From NCBI GenBank assembly GCA_015487635.1, contig WFPM01000079.1, forward strand, positions 1-40,511: 40,511 bases of DNA, in the 5' to 3' direction. The position numbers and the translations under genes were made by a program. This DNA comes from Rhodothermus sp. Its GTDB lineage: Bacteria; Bacteroidota; Rhodothermia; Rhodothermales; Rhodothermaceae. Below the pieces are notes generated by a model. It did not search any database and had not been told where the DNA came from. It saw only the letters and a program-made list of their open reading frames with translations. Shown piece after piece: positions 16,133 through 23,934 of the stretch (the stretch's first letter is position 1; every line of letters begins with the position of its first letter).

Positions 16133-16942
16133 TCAGCCTTTCAGTCCACCGGTCGCAAAACTCTGGATGAAGTAGCGCTGGAAGAACAGGTAGGCCAGCA
16201 CGATGGGCAACGCCAGCAGGAAGGCCGCCGCCAGCTGCGGACCAAGCTGGCCTTCGGCTCCGCCGCCCACGGCAAAGAGCGCCACCAGCTGCGGAAGCGT
16301 CATCCACTGCACCTCGCGCACCACAATAATGGGCCAGAGCACCTCGTTCCAGCTCCCAATGAACGTGAGCAGCCCCACCGTCACCAGTGCCGGCACCGAC
16401 AGCGGCCAGACGATCGTAAACAGAATGCGCAGCTCACCGCAGCCGTCAATCCGCGCCGCATCGATCAGGTCACGCGGGATTGTCAGAAAACTCTGGCGCA
16501 GGATCAGCACGCCCGTGGCGTTCATCATGAACGGCACGATCAGCCCGAGCAGCGAATCGGTCCACCCCAGCCGCACTACCAGCGTGTAGAGCGGGATGAG
16601 CAGCAGCAGAAACGGCACCATCATCGTAAACAGAATGATCGAAAAGACCGTCTCGCGGCCGCGCCAGTGCAGCTTGGCCAGCGCGTAGGCGGCCATCGAG
16701 GTAAAGACCAGCACCGAAGCCGTAACGGCCAGCGCCACCACCAGGCTGTTGAGCAATCCGCGCCAGACTGGAAGGCGCTCAAAGACGAGCCGGTAGTGGT
16801 CCAGCGTCCACCGGGATGGCAACAGCGTCAGCTCGGGAATCTCCGCCTCCGGCGTGAACGTGGCGATGCCCATCCAGACGAACGGATAGGCGAACACCAC
16901 CAGCCCGATCCCGAGTATCAGATAAAGTAACAGCCGGCGCAT
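16133..16942 (-). CDS. CUT1 sugar ABC transporter permease (MalG/LacG type)
   Basis: The 269-residue membrane protein has six predicted membrane segments, beginning LYLILGIGLVVFAYPFVWMG. The cytoplasmic EAA loop is DAARIDGCGELRILFTIVWP, which docks the ATPase. TFTPEAEIPELTLLPSRW is the typical periplasmic segment before the transport domain of MalG-like proteins. It starts 3 bp after the MalF-type permease gene ends. In the importer it pairs with the permease at 16946-17848 and the ATPase at 12482-13588. Confidence 0.93.
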   Translation of the reverse strand: MRRLLLYLILGIGLVVFAYPFVWMGIATFTPEAEIPELTLLPSRWTLDHYRLVFERLPVWRGLLNSLVVALAVTASVLVFTSMAAYALAKLHWRGRETVFSIILFTMMVPFLLLLIPLYTLVVRLGWTDSLLGLIVPFMMNATGVLILRQSFLTIPRDLIDAARIDGCGELRILFTIVWPLSVPALVTVGLLTFIGSWNEVLWPIIVVREVQWMTLPQLVALFAVGGGAEGQLGPQLAAAFLLALPIVLAYLFFQRYFIQSFATGGLKG

Positions 16943-16945
16943 GGT

Positions 16946-17848
16946 TCAGCTCCAGGTGTCGGTTTCCACAAAGCGTCGCTGTAACAGCACCACGACGAAG
17001 ATCACAAGGGCAAAGCAGAAGCCCAGCGCAGCCGCATAGCCCATGTGGTTGAAGTAGAAAGCCTGGTTGTAGATGTAGAGCACGGCCGAGAGCGTGGCGT
17101 TAAGCGGTCCGCCGCCCGTCAGGATGTAGGGTTCGATAAAGAGCGAAAACCCGCCGATCGTCGAGAGCACCACCACCGTGACCATTGTGGGGTTCAGCAT
17201 GGGGAGCGTCACGTGCCACCAGCGTTGCCAGGCGTTGGCCCCGTCCAGCTCAGCCGCCTCGTACAGGTGCTTCGGGATGTGCTGCAACCCGGCCAGAAAC
17301 AGCACGATGTAGAGTCCCACGTTCTTCCAGGTCGCCATCAGGGCGATCGAGGGCATGGCCAGCGCCGGCGACACGAGCCAGGGTACCGGTTCTCCACCCA
17401 GCGCCCGGATCATCCGGTTGATCAGTCCGGTGTCGAAAGCAAACAGTTGCTGAAACAGGATCGTGATGACCACCCCCGAAACCACCACGGGCATGAAATA
17501 GGCCGCGCGGAAAAAGCCCCGGCCCCTGAGCGGCCGGTTGAGCAACTCCGCAAAAAACAGCGCCACAATGATCTGCATCGGAATGTGGATGGTCAGAAAG
17601 ATGCCTGTATTGAGCAGCGCCCGGAAGAACAGGTCGTCCCGCACCAACCGCACGAAGTTCTTCAACCCCACGAACTCCATGGGGGTGACGATGTCCCAGC
17701 GATGAAACATCAGCACGAACGCGAACAGCAGCGGATAACCAAAAAACACGGCCATGTGGAGCAGGTAAGGGGCCATGAGCACGTAGCCGCTCCGCTCGCC
17801 GCGCAGGCGGAGTTGCAGGCGCCGTAATGTCGCGCGCAGCTCAGGCAT
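16946..17848 (-). CDS. CUT1 sugar ABC transporter permease (MalF/LacF type)
   Basis: The 300-residue membrane protein has the MalF-type start (GYVLMAPYLLHMAVFFGYPLLFA), the FVGLKNF segment that follows the first helix in this family, and the EAA loop YEAAELDGANAWQRWWHVTLP. Its start codon lies inside the end of the solute-binding protein gene (8-bp overlap), so the two are probably translationally coupled. It is the first permease of the operon and forms the channel with the MalG-type partner. Confidence 0.93.
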   Translation of the reverse strand: MPELRATLRRLQLRLRGERSGYVLMAPYLLHMAVFFGYPLLFAFVLMFHRWDIVTPMEFVGLKNFVRLVRDDLFFRALLNTGIFLTIHIPMQIIVALFFAELLNRPLRGRGFFRAAYFMPVVVSGVVITILFQQLFAFDTGLINRMIRALGGEPVPWLVSPALAMPSIALMATWKNVGLYIVLFLAGLQHIPKHLYEAAELDGANAWQRWWHVTLPMLNPTMVTVVVLSTIGGFSLFIEPYILTGGGPLNATLSAVLYIYNQAFYFNHMGYAAALGFCFALVIFVVVLLQRRFVETDTWS

Positions 17849-19166
17849 TCCAGTCCAGAATCATCTGAATGCGACGCAATGCGCGGCGGGTTGCCTCGGC
17901 GGGTGAGCGCACGCCGAAGACGGCGGCCGCCTCGAACTCCTGCGCGAACGCGTCCAGAATTTCTTTCAGATCCGGCACGCTGTCGACGCTCCGCGTATAA
18001 GCAGCCTGTTCGGCAAAGCGCCGGAGCACCGGATAACGCTCAAACACGGACGCGAAGTACGGATCGTCGAGCAGGCCCCGACGCACAGGGATCTGGCGCG
18101 TGCGTTCCAGCAGCCGCCGGTCGGCCTCGCGCGACACCAGAAAGCGCGCCAGTCGCCAGGCCACGTCCGGATGTCGCGTCGTCGAAAAGATCACGATGTT
18201 CTTGTAATCGCCGTAGGTGTAAACCGGCCCTTCGTGGTCGTCCGGCACGGGGATCGGCGCCACATCGTAGGCCAGGGCGGACGGCGCATGTTTTTCCAGC
18301 CAGATCAGATGCCAGGGTCCGGTGAAGTCGGTGGCGAGCTGGCCCTTCAGAAAGCGGCTTCCGGCGCTGGTCCAGACGGCCTTCGGGAAGGCGCCCATCG
18401 CGTACAGGCGGGCAAAGAAATCGAACACCCGGTTTGAAGCACGCGTATCGAGCGCCAGCCGTCCCTGTCGGTCGAAGAGCGTGCGCCCGCCTGAAGCGGC
18501 GAGGTAGAAGGCGTAATAGTCGAAGTAGCGTTGCCACCAGATCGGTCGGATGTCGCGATAGCCCATCCAGCGGTCGATCAGTCCGTCGCCGTCGGTGTCG
18601 GCCGTGATGCGGCGGGCGGCTTCCAAGTATTCGCCGTAGGTACGCGGCGGCCGCTCGAAGCCCGCTTCTCGCAGCAGCCGCACGTTGTAGAACATCATGA
18701 CGGGATTCGTCTTCCAGGGGAGCTGGTAGAAGTGTCCGTCGCGGGAGCGGAACGGCTCGCGCACCGTCTCGGGGATGCGTGCTTCAAGCAGCGAGTCGAA
18801 GTCCGGGAAGCGATCGAGCGGTACGAGCGCTCCTGCTTCGATGAAGTCCTCGACGATGCCCGGCCAGATGTTCGAGCACAGGTCGGGGGTCGTGCCTGCG
18901 GCCACGGCGGCCAGCAGCACCTCTTCGCTCGACTGACCGGCCGGGATGGGCTGCACGATCACCTCGACCTCCGGGTTGGCCGCCGTCCACTCGGCCACCA
19001 ACTCGCGGGCCAGTGCCAGCTCGTCGGGGTTGGGGGCCGTCCAGTAGACGAGCCGCACCTTGCCGTTTTCCGGCCCGGGCATCGGTGTCGGACGATGACA
19101 GCCGGCCAGCAGGAGTACTCCGACCAGCAGTCCGATCCTGCAGCCATGTCGGCAGATGCGGCGCAT
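17841..19166 (-). CDS. Extracellular solute-binding lipoprotein, family 1, of the mannoside importer
   Basis: The protein has 441 residues. Its N-terminus ends in LLVGVLLLAGC, a textbook lipobox with Cys at 23. The mature part has the family 1 binding-protein pattern: VRLVYWTAPNPDE, AAGTTPDLCSNIW, LPWKTNPVMMFYNVRLLREAGF and the hinge segment WHLIWLEKHAPSALAYDVAPIP. It captures the sugar for the two permeases downstream. It is the first gene after the operator at 19248-19259 and overlaps the next gene by 8 bp. The sugar specificity is inferred only from the GH130 gene in the same operon. Confidence 0.92.
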   Translation of the reverse strand: MRRICRHGCRIGLLVGVLLLAGCHRPTPMPGPENGKVRLVYWTAPNPDELALARELVAEWTAANPEVEVIVQPIPAGQSSEEVLLAAVAAGTTPDLCSNIWPGIVEDFIEAGALVPLDRFPDFDSLLEARIPETVREPFRSRDGHFYQLPWKTNPVMMFYNVRLLREAGFERPPRTYGEYLEAARRITADTDGDGLIDRWMGYRDIRPIWWQRYFDYYAFYLAASGGRTLFDRQGRLALDTRASNRVFDFFARLYAMGAFPKAVWTSAGSRFLKGQLATDFTGPWHLIWLEKHAPSALAYDVAPIPVPDDHEGPVYTYGDYKNIVIFSTTRHPDVAWRLARFLVSREADRRLLERTRQIPVRRGLLDDPYFASVFERYPVLRRFAEQAAYTRSVDSVPDLKEILDAFAQEFEAAAVFGVRSPAEATRRALRRIQMILDWNA

Positions 19167-19247
19167 GCGTCAGAACGTAATACCGAACTTCGAGGCTACC
19201 GGATGCAACTTCAAGTCAAAAGCAAGAGAAGGACCGAGCCCGTAAAC

Positions 19248-19259
19248 TAAAGCGCTTTA
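19248..19259. promoter_or_regulatory. LacI-family operator upstream of the mannoside operon
   Basis: TAAAGCGCTTTA is a perfect 12-bp palindrome with a central CG pair, the typical form of a LacI-family operator. It lies 81 bp upstream of the solute-binding protein start (19166) and just past the stop codon of the LacI gene. No other strong palindrome occurs in this gap, so it is the likely binding site of the adjacent regulator. Confidence 0.75.
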
Positions 19260-19265
19260 CTCAAA

Positions 19266-20306
19266 TTACACGCGAGCCGACGAAGCGCGCACGACAAGTT
19301 CGGTGGGGGCCACGATCGTGTGCTGGCCGCGGGCATAGGGGCGGCGGGTCTGCTCCGGACCAATTCGTTCGGCCAGGTGGCGCATGGCCAGTTCACCCAT
19401 CTGCTCCTTGAAGACGCGCACGCTGGTGAGTGGCACCGGGGCCTGGGTGGCGCCCTGCACATCGTCGAAGCCCACCAGCGCCACATCATCAGGCACCCGA
19501 AGCCCCGCCTGCAGTAGCGTTTCCATCACACCCAGCGCCAGCGCATCGTTGGCGCAGAAAGCGGCCGTGGGACGCTCCGCCAGCGCCAGCAGTCGTGCAC
19601 CCAGCTGCTGACCCGTCGCCCGCGTGGGTTCGGCTTCGTCATCAACCAGCACCAGCGCCGGGTCTACCGACAGCCCGGCCCGTTCCAGTGCAATCCGGTA
19701 CCCTTCCAGCCGGTCGGCGATACTCGGATGCCGCAGGTCGGCGCCGATGAACGCAATGCGCCGGTGTCCTTGCTGGATCAGATGCTCGACGGCCACACGG
19801 GCGCCTCCCTGGTTGTCAATCACGACCGCCGGAAAACCTTCCGCCTCATAATCGATTAACACGGTGGGCAGTTTCATCGCCCGCACCTCCTCCAGAAACA
19901 CGGCGCTGACCTTGCCCGCGATCAGCAGACCGTCGACGCTGCGCTCCCGCAGAAAGCGCGGCGTATGCTCGCCCTTGCGATAATCCCGCGGAATGGTGGT
20001 CAGCAGTACGTAGAGGCTGTGCAGCCGCGCCTCGAATTCGGTCCCGAGAAAAATGTAGGTATAAAACGGTTCACTCCGGGTGAAGTGATCTTCGCGGAGT
20101 ACAAAGCCCACATTGCCGGTACGCTGCTTCGACAGATCACGGGCAGTCCGCAATGGGACATAGCCCAGCTCTCGAGCCGCTTTTAATACACGCCGGCGCG
20201 TCGCCTCACTGACGTTACCCTTGTTGTTGAGCACCAGCGAGACAGTCGAAACCGACACACCGGCCGCCCGGGCCACATCCCGAATCGTGCTCCGCGAGCT
20301 TCCCAT
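19266..20306 (-). CDS. LacI-family transcriptional regulator of the mannoside operon
   Basis: The protein has 346 residues. The N-terminal HTH and hinge read TIRDVARAAGVSVSTVSLVLN, then NVSEATRRRVLKAARELGYVP, standard for LacI. The ligand-binding domain has FLRERSVDGLLIAG, VDNQGGARVAVEHLIQQGHRRIAFIG, FCANDALALGVMETL and VALVGFDDV. It is encoded upstream of, and on the same strand as, the sugar import operon, with an operator palindrome in the 99-bp gap between them. It probably represses the operon until a mannoside or a metabolite binds. A second palindromic site before its own start suggests autoregulation. Confidence 0.94.
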   Translation of the reverse strand: MGSSRSTIRDVARAAGVSVSTVSLVLNNKGNVSEATRRRVLKAARELGYVPLRTARDLSKQRTGNVGFVLREDHFTRSEPFYTYIFLGTEFEARLHSLYVLLTTIPRDYRKGEHTPRFLRERSVDGLLIAGKVSAVFLEEVRAMKLPTVLIDYEAEGFPAVVIDNQGGARVAVEHLIQQGHRRIAFIGADLRHPSIADRLEGYRIALERAGLSVDPALVLVDDEAEPTRATGQQLGARLLALAERPTAAFCANDALALGVMETLLQAGLRVPDDVALVGFDDVQGATQAPVPLTSVRVFKEQMGELAMRHLAERIGPEQTRRPYARGQHTIVAPTELVVRASSARV

Positions 20307-20323
20307 GCTGGCCAGTGTTTATC

Positions 20324-20345
20324 AAACCGTTTTACCCAAGGTAAA
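20324..20345. promoter_or_regulatory. Candidate autoregulatory operator of the LacI gene
   Basis: Two overlapping dyads lie 18-39 bp before the LacI start codon. AAACCGTTT (20324-20332) is a 9-bp near-palindrome, and TTTACC (20331-20336) is an inverted copy of GGTAAA (20340-20345) across CAA. The spacing fits repression of the gene's own promoter. Which dyad is bound cannot be decided from sequence. Confidence 0.45.
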
Positions 20346-20474
20346 CAATCCAGATTTTTCTCTCAAGCCCTGCCCCAATCTCCCTGGTGTTGAATCTGCT
20401 TTCGATACGCAGCACTATGCGATGCACCTGATCTGGTAAGCCGGCGCTTCGCACTGCATGGCCGAAGCACGTAT

Positions 20475-20555
20475 TTGTAGTAAGCCACGAAGACGCCAGC
20501 CGCAGATACAGGTGGCGTTAGACGGCACTTCGCTGCGCTCCGTGCCTGACTACAA
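20475..20555. repeat. 81-bp compound palindrome: outer stem enclosing two hairpins
   Basis: The outer arms TTGTAGT (20475-20481) and ACTACAA (20549-20555) enclose two inner hairpins. These are ACGCCA (20493-20498)/TGGCGT (20513-20518) and GGCAC (20524-20528)/GTGCC (20542-20546). The three-way layout suggests a dispersed palindromic repeat or a structured RNA. It is not a tRNA: there is no T-loop sequence and the arms are wrongly spaced. Confidence 0.55.
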
Positions 20556-20694
20556 CCGGAAGCAACGAATGCAGGGCCTGGTTATGAAATGCAGCCGGGG
20601 CATATTCGACTGCTGTCTCACCCGGGCTTACACGTCTCCGATCGCCGCGGTTACGCATACTGCAGAAATCGTGCGCTCCCCGGATGCTTTCTGA

Positions 20695-23238
20695 TTACCC
20701 TGCCGTGCGGAGCACGTCGAGCGGCGGACGGCCGTAGACACGGCGGTTGCCGAACAGCCCGACGCCCAGCGTCAGCACCACGGCGCTCAGCAGCGCCGCC
20801 ACCAGCACGTCCGGCGCCCCCACGGGCGATGTCTCGAACACAAGCCCGGCCAGCAATCCGGCCGCTCCCACGGCCAGCAGCAGTCCCACCGTCGCCGCCA
20901 GCAACCCAAGGAGCCCGTACTCCACGGCCGTGATCTGAAGCACCTGACGCCGCGAAGCCCCCAGCGTCTTGAGCAGCACGGTCTCCTCCTCGCGGGCCAC
21001 ACGCGTGACGGCAATCGCTCCCAGCAGCACGATCACGCCCGTCAGCACGCTGAACAGCGCCATGAACTGCAGTACCAGCCCCACCCGCCCGAAGATTTCG
21101 TCGGCCACATTCAGAATGAGCTGCAGATCGATGGCCGACACGCTCGGGAACGCTTCGACGGCGGCCCTCTGGATCTGGGGCGAAGCCTCCCCGGCTCGCA
21201 CCAGCAGCACGAACATCTGGGGCGCTTCCTCCAGCACACCGCGCGGAAACAGCACGAAAAAGTTCGTCCGGAAGCGCCGCCAGTCCACACGCCGGATGCT
21301 TCCCACCACCGTGGGGATCTCGACACCCTGCACGTTCCACACGAGCGTGTCGCCGAGCGTCACGCCCAGTTCAGCGGCGATCTCTTCTTCAAGCGACACG
21401 GGTGGCACAGCCGTACCGGGCGGTACCGAGGGCGTGAAGGTGCCAGCCAGCAGCGTTTCGGTGTCGGTCAGATAATCGCGGTAGGACGAACGATACTCAC
21501 GCCGGAAGGCCCAACTCAGCCGCACAGTGGTGTCGGCACGAAGGGCCTCGATCCGACGTCCGTTGACGGCCGCCAGCCGCATCGTGACGATCGGGACCGT
21601 TTCGAGCACCGGTGCCCCGTGTGCTTCGATCAGCGCGACCAGGCTGTCGCGTTGATCGGGTTGTACGTCGAAAAAGACCAGATCTGGACGCTCGCCGCCT
21701 CCGGCCTGCCGGACCTGGGCCAGCAGCGTCCGCTCGACGAGCAGCACCAGCACCACCAGGAACGTCCCCAGCCCAAGCGCCAGCATCAGCACAAGCGTCT
21801 GGTTGTGCGGACGGTACAGGTTGGCCAGTCCCTGGCGGAAGACATACGGCCAGCGGTCCGGGATCGCGCGCCGGAGCAGACGCATCAGCCCGCGGGCAAG
21901 CAGCGTCAGCGCACCGAAGACGAGCATCAGCCCGACGGCATAGCCGGCCCCGATGGCCGGAGCAGGCGCCTGCAGCATGGCGAACGCGGTCAGTCCGCCT
22001 GCCAGCAGCAGCCAGGCCAGCCAGCGCAGCGGATCGCGTCCGGCGGGCACGGGATCGACCGAGGCCTGCAGCGCCCGCAGCGGCGTCACGCGGCGCACGG
22101 GCAGCAGCGGAAGCAGGGCAAAAAGCAGCGTGATGGCCGGTCCGCTCAGCAGTCCCAGCCCCACGGCAGCCGGTTCGATGTGCAGCGGTACCGCGACCGG
22201 AAGGAATTCGGCCAGCAACCGCGGCAACAGCGCCTGCAGTCCCAATCCCAGCAGCGTACCGGCCAAGCCGGCCACCAGTCCCATTGCCAGCGCCTGCAGC
22301 AGATAGACCGCCACGGTCTGCGCAGGTGTAGCCCCCAGGCATCGGAGTACGGCCACCGCATCGACGCGCTGGCGCACGTACACATGCACGGCGCTGGCAA
22401 TACCGATTCCGCCCAGAATCAGGGCGATAAAGCCGACCAGCCCGAGAAAGCGGTACAGGTTTGTCAGCGCTTCATCCCAGTCCTCCCGGATTTCTTCGAC
22501 GGTATCGACGCGCACGCGCAGCGGCCGCAACGTCCGGCGGAGCCGGTCGCCCAGCGCCTCGGCATCCCGACCGTCGTCAAAGCGAAAGTAAACCGCGTAT
22601 TCGGCGCGGCTACCGAAACCGAGCAGCAGCGTATCGATCCCGGCCAGTGGGATGTACACGCGCGGCGCGGCCAGTGCCATGGCGGCCGACTCCGACGGGG
22701 TGGCGAGCAGCCGTCCCAAGATCGGATAGCTCCGGCGCCCCACACGTACCGAGTCGCCCACGCGGGCGCCGTAGGCGTCGAGCAGGGTGCCGTCGACCAG
22801 CGCTCCGCCTTCCTGCAGGTAGCGCGTGGCCGCTTCCGGCGGATCGGTCTGGAGTCGTCCGTACAGGGGCCAGGTGCCGGCAACGGCCCGCACCGACGCC
22901 AGCCGCACCCGACCGGTGCGGGGAAAATAGACCATCGAAGCGAACGAGACCACGCGGGTCTGGCGGCCGCCGATCGAGTCGATAAGCGTTTCGAGTTCGC
23001 CGAACGGCGCTTCCCGCTCCAGGCGCAGATCGGCGCCCAGCAACTGGCGTGCCTGCTCGTCCACGGCCCGCCGCAGATTGCCCCCAACGCCGCTGATGGC
23101 CACCAGCGCGGCCAGCCCCAGCACCATGGCCGACAGAAACAGCAGCAGTCGCCGTCGGCTGCCCCGGCTGTCGCGCCAGGCCATGCGAAGGGCCCAGCGC
23201 AGCGTTCTCATACGTGGCTCAGCCATGACGCGTCGCAT
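20695..23238 (-). CDS. ybbP: YbbP-type FtsX-family ABC permease (847 aa)
   Basis: This large permease has an N-terminal membrane segment (LLLFLSAMVLGLAALVAISG), a long extracytoplasmic domain (about 50-240), a block of membrane helices with FtsX features, a second soluble domain and a C-terminal helix set ending in YGRPPLDVLRTAG. Two FtsX domains in about 800-850 residues is the layout of E. coli YbbP. It overlaps the ATPase gene at 23219-23920 by 20 bp, so the pair is translationally coupled. With the esterase gene beyond, the neighbourhood matches E. coli tesA-ybbA-ybbP. The transported substrate is unknown. A role in moving lipids or lipoproteins across the envelope is the usual suggestion for this family. 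Confidence 0.88.
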   Translation of the reverse strand: MRRVMAEPRMRTLRWALRMAWRDSRGSRRRLLLFLSAMVLGLAALVAISGVGGNLRRAVDEQARQLLGADLRLEREAPFGELETLIDSIGGRQTRVVSFASMVYFPRTGRVRLASVRAVAGTWPLYGRLQTDPPEAATRYLQEGGALVDGTLLDAYGARVGDSVRVGRRSYPILGRLLATPSESAAMALAAPRVYIPLAGIDTLLLGFGSRAEYAVYFRFDDGRDAEALGDRLRRTLRPLRVRVDTVEEIREDWDEALTNLYRFLGLVGFIALILGGIGIASAVHVYVRQRVDAVAVLRCLGATPAQTVAVYLLQALAMGLVAGLAGTLLGLGLQALLPRLLAEFLPVAVPLHIEPAAVGLGLLSGPAITLLFALLPLLPVRRVTPLRALQASVDPVPAGRDPLRWLAWLLLAGGLTAFAMLQAPAPAIGAGYAVGLMLVFGALTLLARGLMRLLRRAIPDRWPYVFRQGLANLYRPHNQTLVLMLALGLGTFLVVLVLLVERTLLAQVRQAGGGERPDLVFFDVQPDQRDSLVALIEAHGAPVLETVPIVTMRLAAVNGRRIEALRADTTVRLSWAFRREYRSSYRDYLTDTETLLAGTFTPSVPPGTAVPPVSLEEEIAAELGVTLGDTLVWNVQGVEIPTVVGSIRRVDWRRFRTNFFVLFPRGVLEEAPQMFVLLVRAGEASPQIQRAAVEAFPSVSAIDLQLILNVADEIFGRVGLVLQFMALFSVLTGVIVLLGAIAVTRVAREEETVLLKTLGASRRQVLQITAVEYGLLGLLAATVGLLLAVGAAGLLAGLVFETSPVGAPDVLVAALLSAVVLTLGVGLFGNRRVYGRPPLDVLRTAG

Positions 23239-23920
23239 TGGTGGAGGCGTGGACCGGCTCGTCGGCCACGATGCGTCCGGCCCGCAGGTGCAGGATGCGG
23301 CCGGTTCGCCGGGCCAACTCCAGGTTGTGCGTGACGATGACCAGCGTGGTGCCGGCCGTCGCGTTCAGCTCGAAAAGCAGATCCTCGACGACCGCTCCAG
23401 TCTCGGCGTCCAGGTTGCCGGTCGGCTCGTCGGCGAACAAAATGCGGGGACGGTTGATGAAAGCCCGCGCCAGCGCCACCCGTTGCTGCTCGCCCCCCGA
23501 AAGCTGGCGCGGATAGTGATGCAGGCGGTCGCCCAGCCCCACCCGCTCCAGTAGCTCGACAGCCCGTCGGCGGGCCGTGCGGTCGCCTCGCAACTCGGCC
23601 GGAACCATGACGTTTTCCAGCGCGGTCAGCGTCGGCAGTAGTTGAAAGGTCTGGAAAACAAAACCCACGAGCCGGTTGCGAAGTGCCGCGCGGGCATCTT
23701 CATCGAGTATGGTCAGGTCCTGACCGTCCAGCCATACCTTGCCCGCCGTGGGCAGATCCAGTCCGGCACACAACCCCAGCAGCGTCGTTTTACCGCTGCC
23801 CGAGGGGCCGACCACCGCACAGATTTCCCCTTCGGCCACCGAAAAAGAAACATCCTGGAGTACCGTCAGCGTCCGGGTGCCGCTCCGAAAGGTTTTCGTC
23901 AGATGCGCAACCTGTAACAT
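23219..23920 (-). CDS. ybbA: YbbA/LolD-type ABC transporter ATPase
   Basis: The protein has 233 residues: Walker A GPSGSGKTT (38-46), FVFQTFQLLPTLTALENVMVPAEL (MacB/LolD/YbbA type), signature LSGGEQQRVALARAF, Walker B RILFADEPTGNLDAETG and the H-loop VIVTHNLELA. Small ATPases of this type work with FtsX-like permeases, here the overlapping downstream gene. Its ATG at 23920 is only 14 bp from the divergent esterase start, so the promoters of the two genes must overlap each other or the coding ends. Confidence 0.92.
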   Translation of the reverse strand: MLQVAHLTKTFRSGTRTLTVLQDVSFSVAEGEICAVVGPSGSGKTTLLGLCAGLDLPTAGKVWLDGQDLTILDEDARAALRNRLVGFVFQTFQLLPTLTALENVMVPAELRGDRTARRRAVELLERVGLGDRLHHYPRQLSGGEQQRVALARAFINRPRILFADEPTGNLDAETGAVVEDLLFELNATAGTTLVIVTHNLELARRTGRILHLRAGRIVADEPVHASTNATRHG

Positions 23921-23934
23921 GCAAACATCGGCTG

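Larger units (their letters stand above)
20307..20694. other. 388-bp non-coding gap between the LacI and YbbP-type genes
   Basis: Both flanking genes are on the minus strand. The gap holds the LacI promoter region with its operator dyads at one end and a compound palindrome at 20475-20555. An open frame at 20458-20694 on the + strand is not protein-like and runs through the palindrome, so I do not call it a gene. I see no clear terminator for the YbbP-type gene. Confidence 0.5.

Noticed and set aside
14845-16170. 441-codon + strand open frame opposite the helical lipoprotein
   Set aside because: The minus strand has a lipobox and a good operon fit; the + strand product is His/Arg/Gln-rich shadow sequence.
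20475-20555. tRNA-like cloverleaf
   Set aside because: The spacing to the first hairpin is too long and there is no T-arm consensus or plausible anticodon arm.
20458-20694. 78-codon + strand open frame in the LacI-YbbP gap
   Set aside because: It runs through the compound palindrome, has no ribosome-binding site and does not read like a protein.
21619-23334. 571-codon + strand open frame opposite the YbbP-type gene
   Set aside because: It is Gln/Arg/His-rich with no domains, and the FtsX permease on the other strand is unambiguous.
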